The notes: generated by a model not told the origin, from the sequence alone. A stretch of DNA of 64,000 bases from Mycobacterium nebraskense (GCF_002102255.1 NZ_LQPH01000174.1:24379-88378); one strand, 5' to 3'. Positions 26,782-34,890 are shown, counted from the stretch's first letter. Made by a program: numbers and translations.

Positions 26782-28295
26782 CGGGCACATCCAAGGGGTT
26801 CGACTGGGTCGGTGGGCGGTCCGACGGCAGGCATGCCGAGACCGATGCCGCCAGGGCGCTGCCCGGCGGCGTGCGCGTCGCCCGCGCGGGTGCGGCGATG
26901 GCTGATGACGCCGGCGTCGGCAATGAGGTGGTGCGGTGCGGCCTGGGTGACCACCGCGGTGACGAAATCCCCGGGTCGCACCCGGTCATCGGCGCTGAAG
27001 TGCACCAGGCGGCCGTCGCGGGCGCGGCCGGTCATCCGCGCCGTGCGGGTGTCCTTGCGCCCCTCACCGGCGGCGACCAGCAACTCCACGGTCTGGCCGA
27101 CCAGCGCGCGATTGCCCTCCAGCGAGATCTGCTCCTGCAGCTCGACCAGCCGCTCATAACGTTCCTGGACAACGGCTTTCGGGAGCTGCCCGTCAAGGTC
27201 GGCGGCCGGCGTGCCGGGCCGCTTGGAGTACTGGAAGGTGAACGCGGCCGCGAACCGGGCCTGCCGCACCACATCCAGCGTCGCCGCGAAGTCCTCTTCG
27301 CTCTCGCCGGGAAACCCGACGATCAGATCGGTGGTGATGGCGGCGTGCGGCATGGCCGCGCGAACACGATCGATGATGCCGAGGTAGCGCTCGGCCCGGT
27401 ACGAACGCCGCATCGCGCGCAGCACCCGGTCGGAGCCCGACTGCAGCGGCATGTGCAGGGCGGGGCAGACATTCGGCGTCTGCGCCATGGCGTCGATGAC
27501 GTCGTCGGTGAATTCGGCCGGATGCGGGGAGGTGAACCGCACCCGTTCCAGTCCGTCGATGTCCCCGCAGGCCCGCAGCAGCCGCGCGAAGGCACCGCGA
27601 TCGCGGGGCAGCGCCGGGTCGGCGAAGGACACCCCGTAGGCGTTGACGTTCTGGCCCAGCAGCGTGACTTCGAGCACGCCGTCGTCCACCAGCGCTCTCA
27701 CCTCGGCCAGGATGTCGGCCGGGCTGCGGTCGACCTCCTTGCCCCGCAAAGAGGGGACGATGCAGAAGGTGCAGCTGTTGTTGCATCCGACCGAGACGGA
27801 AACCCAAGCGGCGTAGGCCGATTCGCGTGCGCTCGGCAGCGCCGACGGAAACTCCTGCAGCGACTCGGCGATCTCCACCTGAGCGGCCTGGTTGTGCCGG
27901 GCCCGTTCGAGGAGCGTGGGAAGCGATCCGATGTTGTGCGTGCCGAACACGACATCGACCCAAGGTGCCTTGCGCAGCAGCGCGTCCCGGTCCTTTTGGG
28001 CCAGGCACCCCCCGACCGCGATCTGCATCTCGGGGTTGCCGCGCTTGCGCGGAGCCAGGTGGCTGAGGTTGCCGTACAGCTTGTTGTCGGCGTTCTCGCG
28101 GACGGCACAGGTGTTGAAGACGACCACGTCGGCGTCTGCGCCCTCGACCGCGCGCTGGTAGCCGGCCGCTTCCAGCAGACCGGCCAACCGCTCGGAATCG
28201 TGGACGTTCATCTGGCAGCCGTACGTGCGGACCTGGTAGGTGCGCACCGGCGCGGCATCACCCGCCACGGCCTCTCGCACCACCATCGAAGTCAC
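26778..28295 (-). CDS. miaB: tRNA 2-methylthio-adenosine-37 synthase MiaB
   Basis: A 505-aa radical-SAM methylthiotransferase that modifies i6A37 made by MiaA. The N-terminal UPF0004 domain has its three cluster Cys in RTYGCQMN, FNTCAVRENA and VGGCLAQ. The radical-SAM domain has CNNSCTFC, and a TRAM-like RNA-binding domain is C-terminal. A 35-residue Gly/Pro-rich tail ends the protein. The start is uncertain: GTG 28295 (used) or ATG 28286, neither with a clear ribosome-binding site; the 43 upstream open codons overlap no conserved sequence. Confidence 0.95.
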   Translation of the reverse strand: MTSMVVREAVAGDAAPVRTYQVRTYGCQMNVHDSERLAGLLEAAGYQRAVEGADADVVVFNTCAVRENADNKLYGNLSHLAPRKRGNPEMQIAVGGCLAQKDRDALLRKAPWVDVVFGTHNIGSLPTLLERARHNQAAQVEIAESLQEFPSALPSARESAYAAWVSVSVGCNNSCTFCIVPSLRGKEVDRSPADILAEVRALVDDGVLEVTLLGQNVNAYGVSFADPALPRDRGAFARLLRACGDIDGLERVRFTSPHPAEFTDDVIDAMAQTPNVCPALHMPLQSGSDRVLRAMRRSYRAERYLGIIDRVRAAMPHAAITTDLIVGFPGESEEDFAATLDVVRQARFAAAFTFQYSKRPGTPAADLDGQLPKAVVQERYERLVELQEQISLEGNRALVGQTVELLVAAGEGRKDTRTARMTGRARDGRLVHFSADDRVRPGDFVTAVVTQAAPHHLIADAGVISHRRTRAGDAHAAGQRPGGIGLGMPAVGPPTDPVEPLGCAR

Positions 28296-28347
28296 GGGGC
28301 CATGGTACGGCGAGCGGTCGGCGCGCGAGAAACCGCACGTCACCGGG

Positions 28348-28860
28348 CTAGACCCGGCGTCGCTCCCGCTCGGCGGCCAGCTCGGCGATGACGACCTGAC
28401 ACGCCAGGTTCTGGCTGTAGCCACGACGCGCCAACATCCCGACCAGCCGGCGGGTCACTCGCGCGTCATCGCCGTCCAGCGTCTCCCGACACAGCTTGGC
28501 CCGCACCAACTGCTCGGCCCGGTCCCGTTCGGCACCGGCGTCGATTCCGGACAGCGCCGTGGCGATCACGTCCCTGTCGATACCTTTGGTGTGCAGTTCA
28601 GCAGCCAGGGCCCGCCTGCTCTTTGCCCTGCGGGACTGCACCCATTGTTCGGCGAAGTCGCTGTCATCGACCAGGCCGACGGCGGCGAGCCGGTCGAGCA
28701 CGGAAGCGCTGATGTCCTCGGGATAACCGCGTTTCGCCAGCTGGCCGCGCAGCTCGGCCCGGGTGCGCGCTCTCGCGGTGAGCAGGCGCAGGCACAGCGT
28801 CCGCGCCTGCTCCTCGCGGGAGGGCTCAGAAGTCGACGGGGGCGGGCAGGACGCTGTCAT
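28348..28860 (-). CDS. recX: RecA regulator RecX
   Basis: A 170-aa helical protein that binds RecA filaments and limits recombinase activity. It is built of RecX three-helix repeats: LTARARTRAELRGQLAKRGY, VLDRLAAVGLVDDSDFAEQW and a third near the C terminus. Its ATG at 28860 lies inside the 3' end of recA (35-bp overlap), the arrangement known from other mycobacteria, which ensures co-expression. An ATG four codons further upstream is also open. Confidence 0.94.
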   Translation of the reverse strand: MTASCPPPSTSEPSREEQARTLCLRLLTARARTRAELRGQLAKRGYPEDISASVLDRLAAVGLVDDSDFAEQWVQSRRAKSRRALAAELHTKGIDRDVIATALSGIDAGAERDRAEQLVRAKLCRETLDGDDARVTRRLVGMLARRGYSQNLACQVVIAELAAERERRRV

Positions 28861-29878
28861 TTGAGGGGTCATCGGTCACGACCGCGCCAATGCCAAGCTT
28901 CTCCTTGATCTTCTTCTCGATCTCGTTGGCCACCTCGCCGTTTTCCATCAGGAAGGTGCGGGCATTCTCCTTGCCCTGACCGAGCTGCTCGCCCTCGTAG
29001 GTGAACCAGGAACCGGACTTGCGGATGAAGCCCTGCTCCACACCCATATCGATCAGCGAACCCTCCCGACTGATGCCCTTCCCGTAGAGGATGTCGAATT
29101 CCGCCTGCTTGAAGGGCGGCGCCACCTTGTTCTTGACGACCTTGACCCGGGTGCGGTTACCGACCGCATTGGTGCCATCCTTGAGCGTCTCGATCCGGCG
29201 AACGTCCATGCGCACCGACGCGTAGAACTTCAAAGCCTTTCCACCCGTGGTGGTTTCCGGGCTGCCGAACATAACCCCGATTTTCTCGCGCAGCTGGTTG
29301 ATGAAGATCGCCGTGGTTCCCGAATTGTTCAGCGCGCCGGTCATTTTCCGCAGCGCCTGGCTCATCAGCCGGGCCTGCAGTCCGACGTGGCTGTCGCCCA
29401 TCTCGCCCTCGAGCTCCGCGCGGGGCACCAGCGCCGCCACGGAGTCGATGACCAGGATGTCCAGCGCGCCGGAGCGGATCAGCATGTCGGCGATCTCGAG
29501 GGCCTGCTCCCCCGTGTCGGGCTGGCTGACCAGCAGGGAATCGGTGTCGACGCCCAGCTTATTGGCGTAGTCCGGGTCCAGGGCGTGCTCGGCGTCGATG
29601 AAGGCCGCGACGCCGCCGGCGGCCTGGGCGTTGGCCACCGCGTGCAGGGCGACGGTGGTCTTACCCGAGGATTCCGGGCCGTAGATCTCCACGACCCGGC
29701 CGCGGGGCAGTCCGCCGATGCCCAGGGCCACGTCCAGTGCGATGGATCCGGTCGGGATGACCGAGATCGGCTGACGCATCTCGTCGCCGAGACGCATCAC
29801 CGAGCCTTTGCCGTAGCTCTTTTCGATCTGGGCCATCGCCAGTTCGAGAGCCTTCTCGCGGTCGGGGGCTTGCGTCAT
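28826..29878 (-). CDS. recA: Recombinase RecA (inteinless)
   Basis: A 350-aa DNA-dependent ATPase for homologous recombination and for LexA autocleavage. The Walker A motif GPESSGKTT is at residues 67-75; the Walker B strand DILVIDSVAAL and the MAW-like and DNA-binding loop regions are intact. M. tuberculosis RecA is interrupted by a protein intein; here the same site reads KNKVAPPFKQAEF without insertion. Upstream are a RecA-NDp-type promoter and an SOS box, giving LexA-dependent and LexA-independent damage induction. recX follows in the same transcript. Confidence 0.98.
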   Translation of the reverse strand: MTQAPDREKALELAMAQIEKSYGKGSVMRLGDEMRQPISVIPTGSIALDVALGIGGLPRGRVVEIYGPESSGKTTVALHAVANAQAAGGVAAFIDAEHALDPDYANKLGVDTDSLLVSQPDTGEQALEIADMLIRSGALDILVIDSVAALVPRAELEGEMGDSHVGLQARLMSQALRKMTGALNNSGTTAIFINQLREKIGVMFGSPETTTGGKALKFYASVRMDVRRIETLKDGTNAVGNRTRVKVVKNKVAPPFKQAEFDILYGKGISREGSLIDMGVEQGFIRKSGSWFTYEGEQLGQGKENARTFLMENGEVANEIEKKIKEKLGIGAVVTDDPSNDSVLPAPVDF

Positions 29879-29935
29879 GGTGCCTCTCCTATGGTTCGGT
29901 GTGTTCGGTGACCGGTTGTCGGTCGGTTGGCCGTG

Positions 29936-29958
29936 ACACTAGGGAAGGCCACCGACAA
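29936..29958 (-). promoter_or_regulatory. RecA-NDp-type promoter of recA
   Basis: On the minus strand TTGTCGGTG, an 8-nt spacer and TAGTGT satisfy tTGTCRGTG-N8-TAnnnT completely. It lies 58 bp from the recA ATG and corresponds to the RecA-independent damage promoter described for M. tuberculosis recA. Confidence 0.88.
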
Positions 29959-29987
29959 GTTGACTCACCGAACGTTCCCCACAGTAG

Positions 29988-30003
29988 CCGAACACCTGTT
30001 CGA
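29988..30003. promoter_or_regulatory. LexA (SOS) box of recA
   Basis: CCGAACACCTGTTCGA differs from TCGAAC-N4-GTTCGA at one base. It lies 110 bp upstream of recA and 58 bp before the cobalamin riboswitch of the divergent gene, so it could in principle also touch that promoter. Confidence 0.88.
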
Positions 30004-30060
30004 TTCAAGCGGACACGCCGAACCCCGATAACCGCGTGTGGCAACATCTGCTGCCGAAAG

Positions 30061-30173
30061 GCGCTGACGGGCCCATCAAGGCTGAGGAAACCGGTGTGAA
30101 TCCGGTGCGGTCCCGCCACTGTGACCCGGATGGGGATGCCCCCACCCGAGAGCCAGACACTCACCGTCGGCGC
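30061..30173 (+). promoter_or_regulatory. Cobalamin (B12) riboswitch
   Basis: The conserved core is clear: GAGGAAACCGGTG, AATCCGGTGCGGTCCC, the B12 box GCCACTG (30115-30121), then a variable stem and GAGAGCCAGACAC. A closing P1 helix of 10 bp (30061-30070 with 30164-30173, one G-U pair) encloses it. Downstream, GGGG-N7-CCCC (30188-30202) ends three bases before AAAAGG and the start codon at 30226. There is no U-tract, so control of translation is more likely than termination. It is transcribed divergently from recA. Confidence 0.93.
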
Positions 30174-30225
30174 TTCCTCACGACACTGGGGCGGATTTCC
30201 CCTCAAAAGGCTTGGTTGCGCAAAC

Positions 30226-30894
30226 ATGGACATCTCTGCTGAGCTGGCCGAAATATCTTCCCACAAAGGGTTTTTCGCGTTGACCGTGGGTGGTGACGCG
30301 GCCGGGTGGAGCCCGGTCGGGCGGTACTACGCCGACGGCTTCACCGACTTGGTCGACGCCACCGCCAGCCGCCATCGCACGACGGACCTGCGGATCGCCG
30401 CCTCGCTGGTTCATCTCGGCCACGCCACCCGGCTGTGGTCGCCCGTGCTCGCATGCGCGCTGGGCCACGGCGTCGTCCCCGACCTTGATGACCTGCAACG
30501 CGCCGACGACGGGGCGCCACTGCGGTTGCCCGCGCCCGTCGGGATCCCCGCCAACTCACCGGATGTGCTGTACCGGGTGGTCGTGCAAGAGCACATGCAA
30601 CCGCTCGCCGCCGGTCTGCGGGTCGGGCTGGCGCCCGCCCTGCTCGCGGGCAACGTCGCGTCCGCGCTGACCGGAGCCGCCCGCGCCCTGCTCGCGGCGC
30701 GGCCCGACCTCGGCCCGCGGATCGCCGAGATGACCCATGCACTGCTGGGCACCGGCCTGCTGGCTGGATCGGGCGTCGTCACCGGCCCACGCCTGGGCTT
30801 CAAACGTCGCAGTTGCTGCCTCTTCTATCGCCTGCCCGGTCGGTCCGTCTGCGGCGATTGCGTGTTCGAGACGTCACCGTCGAACCGGACTTAG
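30226..30894 (+). CDS. FhuF-like [2Fe-2S] protein under B12 riboswitch
   Basis: A 222-aa protein whose C terminus carries the FhuF-type cluster signature C-C-x10-C-x2-C (SCCLFYRLPGRSVCGDC). The N-terminal two-thirds resembles the FhuF/IucA-like helical domain only loosely (LATRLWSPVLACALGHGVVP-type segment; RLPAPVG). FhuF proteins are iron-sulfur reductases of ferric siderophores. Control by cobalamin suggests instead, or in addition, a role in corrinoid reduction, transport or salvage; this is inference. The ATG at 30226 is the only good start; AAAAGG lies 15 bases upstream, distant enough that the riboswitch hairpin could matter. As I recall, M. tuberculosis has only a Cys-rich fragment (Rv2737A) here. 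Confidence 0.85.
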   Translation: MDISAELAEISSHKGFFALTVGGDAAGWSPVGRYYADGFTDLVDATASRHRTTDLRIAASLVHLGHATRLWSPVLACALGHGVVPDLDDLQRADDGAPLRLPAPVGIPANSPDVLYRVVVQEHMQPLAAGLRVGLAPALLAGNVASALTGAARALLAARPDLGPRIAEMTHALLGTGLLAGSGVVTGPRLGFKRRSCCLFYRLPGRSVCGDCVFETSPSNRT

Positions 30895-30917
30895 GTGTCA
30901 GGGCTGCGCCTCGCACG

Positions 30918-31112
30918 TCACCACTGGTCGCGCGGCACGTCGAAGTCGACACACAGGGCCCGCCACACGTCGCGGGGCTCCGCCCCGTCCTCGATCGCCT
31001 GGGCGGCGGTGCGTCCGTCGAAACCGGTCAGCACATGGTCCGCCAGCACCGAAGAGCCGTACGCCGCACCGAATCGCAGGACCACCCGCTCGTTGAATTC
31101 CGTTAGCCGCAC
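30918..31112 (-). CDS. DUF3046 small protein
   Basis: A 64-aa protein of the actinobacterial DUF3046 family, the Rv2738c counterpart. The pattern RLTEFNERV, DHVLTGFDGRTAAQAIE and DVWRALCVDFDVP is clear. It is a small helical cytosolic protein of unknown function that is usually found next to recA in actinobacteria. The start is the GTG at 31112, where the family begins; 41 further open codons upstream are not conserved. It is convergent with the FhuF-like gene. Confidence 0.85.
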   Translation of the reverse strand: MRLTEFNERVVLRFGAAYGSSVLADHVLTGFDGRTAAQAIEDGAEPRDVWRALCVDFDVPRDQW

Positions 31113-31155
31113 GCCAGCAAGATACCCACCGGGCCGCGGTCGGACACCGGCCGCA

Positions 31156-31419
31156 TCACCGCCAGCTGGCCGGCAGGTCGACAAGGTGATTGGGGCAGAA
31201 GTCCTGCACCGCCTCGGACATGATGGTCCGCGCACGCTCGGCCGACATTGTGGCGCGCAACTGCATGAAGGCGTATTCGGCCGGCGCGTATCCCTGTTGA
31301 GCGGACGCCGGGTCGTCCATCAACTGGCATGCCTGCTGCTCGTCGTCGCTGCCGGCGCGGGCGACGCCCGGGCAGAAGATCAGGGCAAAGAGCAGGCCGC
31401 CAGCGGCGATCGTCCTCAT
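31156..31419 (-). CDS. DUF732 secreted small protein
   Basis: An 87-aa exported protein. The signal peptide (1-22, cut after ARA) is followed by the DUF732 pattern: ACQLMDD near the start and DFCPNHL near the end, with Cys31 and Cys75 likely forming the family disulfide. DUF732 proteins are small mycobacterial secreted proteins of unknown role. The ATG at 31419 has AAGGAGG nine bases upstream, which decides the start. It lies 32 bp after the glycosyltransferase in the same direction, so probably one transcript. I do not recall it at this locus in M. tuberculosis. Confidence 0.85.
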   Translation of the reverse strand: MRTIAAGGLLFALIFCPGVARAGSDDEQQACQLMDDPASAQQGYAPAEYAFMQLRATMSAERARTIMSEAVQDFCPNHLVDLPASWR

Positions 31420-31451
31420 TGCCGTTGCCCTCCTTCTCGCGCCCTTGCCAG

Positions 31452-32618
31452 TCATCCCGTCAGAGCGAGCGCTTCGTGGCACACGCGGACCGGATCAGCC
31501 ACACCGGCGATGCTAGCGGCAGCGGTTTGGGCGGCCTCCCGATAACGGGGCGACGACAGCACCTCGTTCACCGCGGCCACCAGCGCCTCCGCGGTCAGGG
31601 GCCGGATCAGCCGCCCACTGCCCTGCCGCACCACCCGGTTGGCCATCTCCCACTGATCCCCGCCGCCGGGCACCGCCACCAGCGGCACCCCCGCCAGCAG
31701 TGTCTTTGCGACCATGCCGTGCCCGCCGCCGCAGATCACCAGGTCGGCGTGCCCCAACAACTCGGCCTGGCTGCCCAGCCCGACCACCGCCCACGGCGGC
31801 ACCTGCAGATCCGCTCCCGCCAGCCGCGAGACCACCAGCCGCGATCCGGCCGGCAGCGTCTCCCCCGGCCGCAGGCTGGCCAGCGCGACCTCGGCCAGCC
31901 CCTCGGTCCCCGTCAACGCAGTCGACGGCGCGACCACCACGACCGGCCCGGAGCCCGCCGGGATTTCCAGCACCCGATCGGTCGGTTCGAAGTGCAGCGG
32001 GCCCACCAGCACGGCCTCCGCCGGCCAGTCCGGCCGCGGCAACTCGAGGGCGGGCAGCGTGGCGATGAGTCGCCGCAGCGGTCCGGGGTCGCGGGCCGGC
32101 AGGCCGATCTCCACCCGCACGGTCGCGCGCTGCCGCAGGCCCGCGCGCCAGGACCGGGCGGTGAGCGCCCGCATCGTGGCGTCGCGGAGCCGGCCGCGGA
32201 TGCCGGTACCCGGTGCGAGTCCGCTGCCTATCGGCGGCAGTCCTTTCGACGGCAGGTACAGCGGATGCGGGTTGAGTTCGATCCAAGGGATGTCCAGCAG
32301 CTCGGCGGCCATGCCACCGCATGCGGTGATGACGTCGGACACCACCAGGTCGGGCGCCAGGTCGCGTAGCGCCGGCACGTTGAGCACCGCCATCTGCGCG
32401 GCACGCCGGTGGATCCTGGCCCCGGCGTCGACGTCGTCGTCTATGGCCGCGAGCCCGTCCAGCTCGACAGCGTCAATGCCGGCGAGGCGGGCGACTTCAA
32501 TCCACTCGGCGCCGGTGAACAACGTGGGCTCGTCGCCGGCTTCGGCGAAGCGTTGGCACAGCGCAATCGCGGGAAACGAGTGCCCGGGATCCGGCCCGGC
32601 GACCACGGCGACACGCAT
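31452..32618 (-). CDS. GT1 (UGT-like) glycosyltransferase
   Basis: A 388-aa protein, the length of Rv2739c. The GT-B fold is visible: an N-terminal acceptor domain opening RVAVVAGPDPGHSFPAI, and a C-terminal nucleotide-sugar domain with CGGGHGMVAKTLLAGVPLV and PGGGDQWEMANRV, the bacterial form of the UGT signature with the conserved His and the terminal D/E-Q-like pair. It therefore transfers a sugar from an NDP donor to an unknown, probably lipid or small-molecule, acceptor. The start ATG at 32618 is 53 bp from the divergent ephG. Confidence 0.87.
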   Translation of the reverse strand: MRVAVVAGPDPGHSFPAIALCQRFAEAGDEPTLFTGAEWIEVARLAGIDAVELDGLAAIDDDVDAGARIHRRAAQMAVLNVPALRDLAPDLVVSDVITACGGMAAELLDIPWIELNPHPLYLPSKGLPPIGSGLAPGTGIRGRLRDATMRALTARSWRAGLRQRATVRVEIGLPARDPGPLRRLIATLPALELPRPDWPAEAVLVGPLHFEPTDRVLEIPAGSGPVVVVAPSTALTGTEGLAEVALASLRPGETLPAGSRLVVSRLAGADLQVPPWAVVGLGSQAELLGHADLVICGGGHGMVAKTLLAGVPLVAVPGGGDQWEMANRVVRQGSGRLIRPLTAEALVAAVNEVLSSPRYREAAQTAAASIAGVADPVRVCHEALALTG

Positions 32619-32671
32619 CGGCCTTACCCTGCCACAGCGCGCGACCGCAACGCTCGCCTACGCTGGCAATC

Positions 32672-33103
32672 ATGACCGAGCCGACTGGGACAACCGTTGC
32701 GAACACCCGAACGGTCGAGGGCTTTCTGAACGCCCTGCAGGACGCGGATTACGACGCCGCCGACGCCGCACTGGACGACAACCTCGTCTACGAAAATGTC
32801 GGGCTGCCGACGATTCACGGCCGTGCCAGGGCCATGAAGCTGTTTCGGCAGATGGACGGCCGCGCCGCCTTCGAGGTGAAGATCCACCGCATCGCGGCCG
32901 ACGGCGGGGCGGTGCTCACCGAGCGCAGCGACGCCCTGATCTTCGGCCCGCTGCGGCTTCAGTTCTGGGTGTGTGGCGTGTTCGAGGTCCACGACGGGCG
33001 AATCACGTTGTGGCGCGACTACTTTGACTTCTTCGACATGTTCAAGGCCACCCTTCGTGGCCTGGCGGCCGTGGTGCTGCCCTCGCTGAAAGCGACGTTC
33101 TAG
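32672..33103 (+). CDS. ephG: Limonene-epoxide-hydrolase-type epoxide hydrolase EphG
   Basis: A 143-aa enzyme of the small limonene-1,2-epoxide hydrolase family (NTF2-like cone), the Rv2740 counterpart. The expected active site is complete: Tyr40 and Asn42 (VYENVGLP), the Asp-Arg-Asp set Arg85/Asp87 (LTERSD) and Asp116 (WRDYFD). M. tuberculosis EphG hydrolyses epoxides of sterol-like and fatty molecules in vitro. The start ATG at 32672 opens MTEPTGTTVA. In M. tuberculosis a PE_PGRS gene follows; here the pspM gene ends 11 bp downstream on the other strand. Confidence 0.92.
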   Translation: MTEPTGTTVANTRTVEGFLNALQDADYDAADAALDDNLVYENVGLPTIHGRARAMKLFRQMDGRAAFEVKIHRIAADGGAVLTERSDALIFGPLRLQFWVCGVFEVHDGRITLWRDYFDFFDMFKATLRGLAAVVLPSLKATF

Positions 33104-33113
33104 GCCCCAGCGA

Positions 33114-33923
33114 TCAGCTGGCGCCGCGCAAACCGCCGAGTTCGTCGAACGCCTGCGCCCAACCCACCAGCCGGTCGGTGGCTCCGGCCAGCTCGGCGCG
33201 GTAGCGCTGCGAGGCGGCCAGCTGGTCGCCGTTGGCCGAGGACACCAATTGAGCTGCGGCGGTGACCATTTCGTTGTACTGACGAACTCCGGCACTCAAC
33301 TGCGCGGTGAACGCGTTGATGGTGGGCACCAGATACGCCCGCGATGATTCGCTGGACTGCGCCGCCCGCTCCATCGACACCACCTCCGCGGCGGTGGCCG
33401 CCATGGCCGCCGAGGTCTTGTTGGCCGCCGCGGTCAGATCGCGGATTTCGCCGGCCGGCAACATCGAGCCCCGCTCCATCACGTTCAGCAGCGAGAGGAA
33501 TCCACGTTCGGAGGCGCCCAGCGCGTACATCGCGGGCCGCGCCGCCGAGCCCGGCGGCGGGAGCCGACGCACGCTCGTCGGGCGGGGTGTGGGCAGCGGC
33601 TCGGAACGCAGCCACCGGTAGCGCAGCAACAACAGCGTCGCCGGGACGGCCATGACGACCGCGACGGCGCCGGTGATCTCCAGCAGCAGCGCGAACCATC
33701 CCCAGGCCGCCAGCAGCATCGTCACCACCGCCCAGAACACGCAGCCGGCGGCGAATATCAGGCCCCACCGCAGCGCGCGGCGACGCCGCCGCAGCAGCCG
33801 CGCGCGCGGATCCGCGGCGGCGCTGATCTTCTGGGCCACCAGGTCGGAAAGGTCGGCGGCGGTGGCCAACCCACGCCCCAGCAGCGTGCGCCAGAGCCCG
33901 CGCTGCGTCTCGCTCACCGCCAC
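33114..33923 (-). CDS. pspM: Psp-system membrane protein PspM
   Basis: A 269-aa protein matching Rv2743c, the membrane partner of PspA in the mycobacterial phage-shock system. A basic N-terminal segment is followed by two adjacent membrane helices (about 52-74 and 76-100), a Pro/Arg linker, and a C-terminal helical domain (about 135-260). It lies 9 bp after pspA, so in one operon with clgR and pspA. A further gene, pspN (Rv2742c), completes this operon in M. tuberculosis; here the next gene is convergent ephG and no pspN frame is present. Confidence 0.88.
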   Translation of the reverse strand: MAVSETQRGLWRTLLGRGLATAADLSDLVAQKISAAADPRARLLRRRRRALRWGLIFAAGCVFWAVVTMLLAAWGWFALLLEITGAVAVVMAVPATLLLLRYRWLRSEPLPTPRPTSVRRLPPPGSAARPAMYALGASERGFLSLLNVMERGSMLPAGEIRDLTAAANKTSAAMAATAAEVVSMERAAQSSESSRAYLVPTINAFTAQLSAGVRQYNEMVTAAAQLVSSANGDQLAASQRYRAELAGATDRLVGWAQAFDELGGLRGAS

Positions 33924-33932
33924 GACACCGGC

Positions 33933-34763
33933 TTACTGGCCAAAGGGTTTCTCAGTGACGGCGCCGCCGGTGGGCTCGGCGGGCGCGGGGGTCGCCTCCG
34001 GCGTGGCCCCAGCGGCGGGAGTCCCACCGGTCGGCAACGCCTCGCCGCGCATCGACGCGCGGATCTGTTCCAGCCGGGAGTGACCGGCCATCTGCACCCC
34101 GGCCTGCTCGACCTCGAGCATGCGGCCCTGCACCGAACCCTGCGCGAGTTCGGCCGAACCGATCGCGTTGGCGTAGCGACGTTCGATCTTGTCGCGCACC
34201 TCGTCGAGGCTGGGCACGTTGCCCGGCGCGGCGATCTCGCTCATCGACCGCAGCGAGGCGCTGACCTGTTCCTGCATCTTCGCCTGCTCGAGCTGGCTGA
34301 GCAGCTTGGTGCGCTCGGCGATCTTCTGTTGCAACACCATCGCGTTCTGCTCGACCGCCTTCTTGGCCTGGGCGGCCGCATTCAGCGCCTGATCGTGCAG
34401 CGTCTTGAGGTCCTCGACGCCCTGCTCGGCGGTCACCAGCTGGGCCGCGAACGCCTCCGCGGCGTTGTTGTACTCGGTGGCCTTGGCGGCGTCACCGGCG
34501 GCGGTGGCCTGGTCGGCCAGCGTCAGCGCCTGACGGACGTTGACCTGCAGCTTCTCGATGTCGGCGAGCTGGCGGTTGAGGCGCATCTCCAGTTGCCGCT
34601 GGTTGCCGATGACTTGGGCCGCCTGCTGGGTCAGCGCCTGATGGGTGCGCTGCGCTTCCTCGATGGCCTGCTGGATCTGCACCTTGGGGTCGGCGCGCTC
34701 GTCGATCTTCGCGTTGAACAGCGCCATCAGGTACTTCCAGGCTTTGACGAACGGATTGGCCAT
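33933..34763 (-). CDS. pspA: PspA/35-kDa antigen (phage-shock coiled-coil protein)
   Basis: A 276-aa PspA/Vipp1-family protein, the Rv2744c counterpart. A short N-terminal amphipathic helix (FVKAWKYLMALF) precedes long coiled-coil helices over about 25-220, and the C terminus is Ala/Pro/Gly-rich and disordered. Members polymerise on the inner leaflet to preserve membrane integrity and hold the activator ClgR inactive. Start ATG at 34763. Transcribed with clgR from the SigE-type promoter at 35302-35327. Confidence 0.94.
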   Translation of the reverse strand: MANPFVKAWKYLMALFNAKIDERADPKVQIQQAIEEAQRTHQALTQQAAQVIGNQRQLEMRLNRQLADIEKLQVNVRQALTLADQATAAGDAAKATEYNNAAEAFAAQLVTAEQGVEDLKTLHDQALNAAAQAKKAVEQNAMVLQQKIAERTKLLSQLEQAKMQEQVSASLRSMSEIAAPGNVPSLDEVRDKIERRYANAIGSAELAQGSVQGRMLEVEQAGVQMAGHSRLEQIRASMRGEALPTGGTPAAGATPEATPAPAEPTGGAVTEKPFGQ

Positions 34764-34890
34764 GGGTGAGCTCCGCCTTCGCTTCTTGTGGGCCGGATGG
34801 CCCCTGGATGGGCCGTCGCTTGTCGCTCAATTTAGTGGGTCGGCGCCGATCGCCCTACCCCTGGCGCTGGATACTTGCGCCGGGCAGCGC

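Noticed and set aside
24872..26989. A 705-codon open frame on the minus strand opposite the DUF349 gene
   Set aside because: Composition is that of an antisense shadow; both the DUF349 gene and the adjacent membrane gene explain the region.
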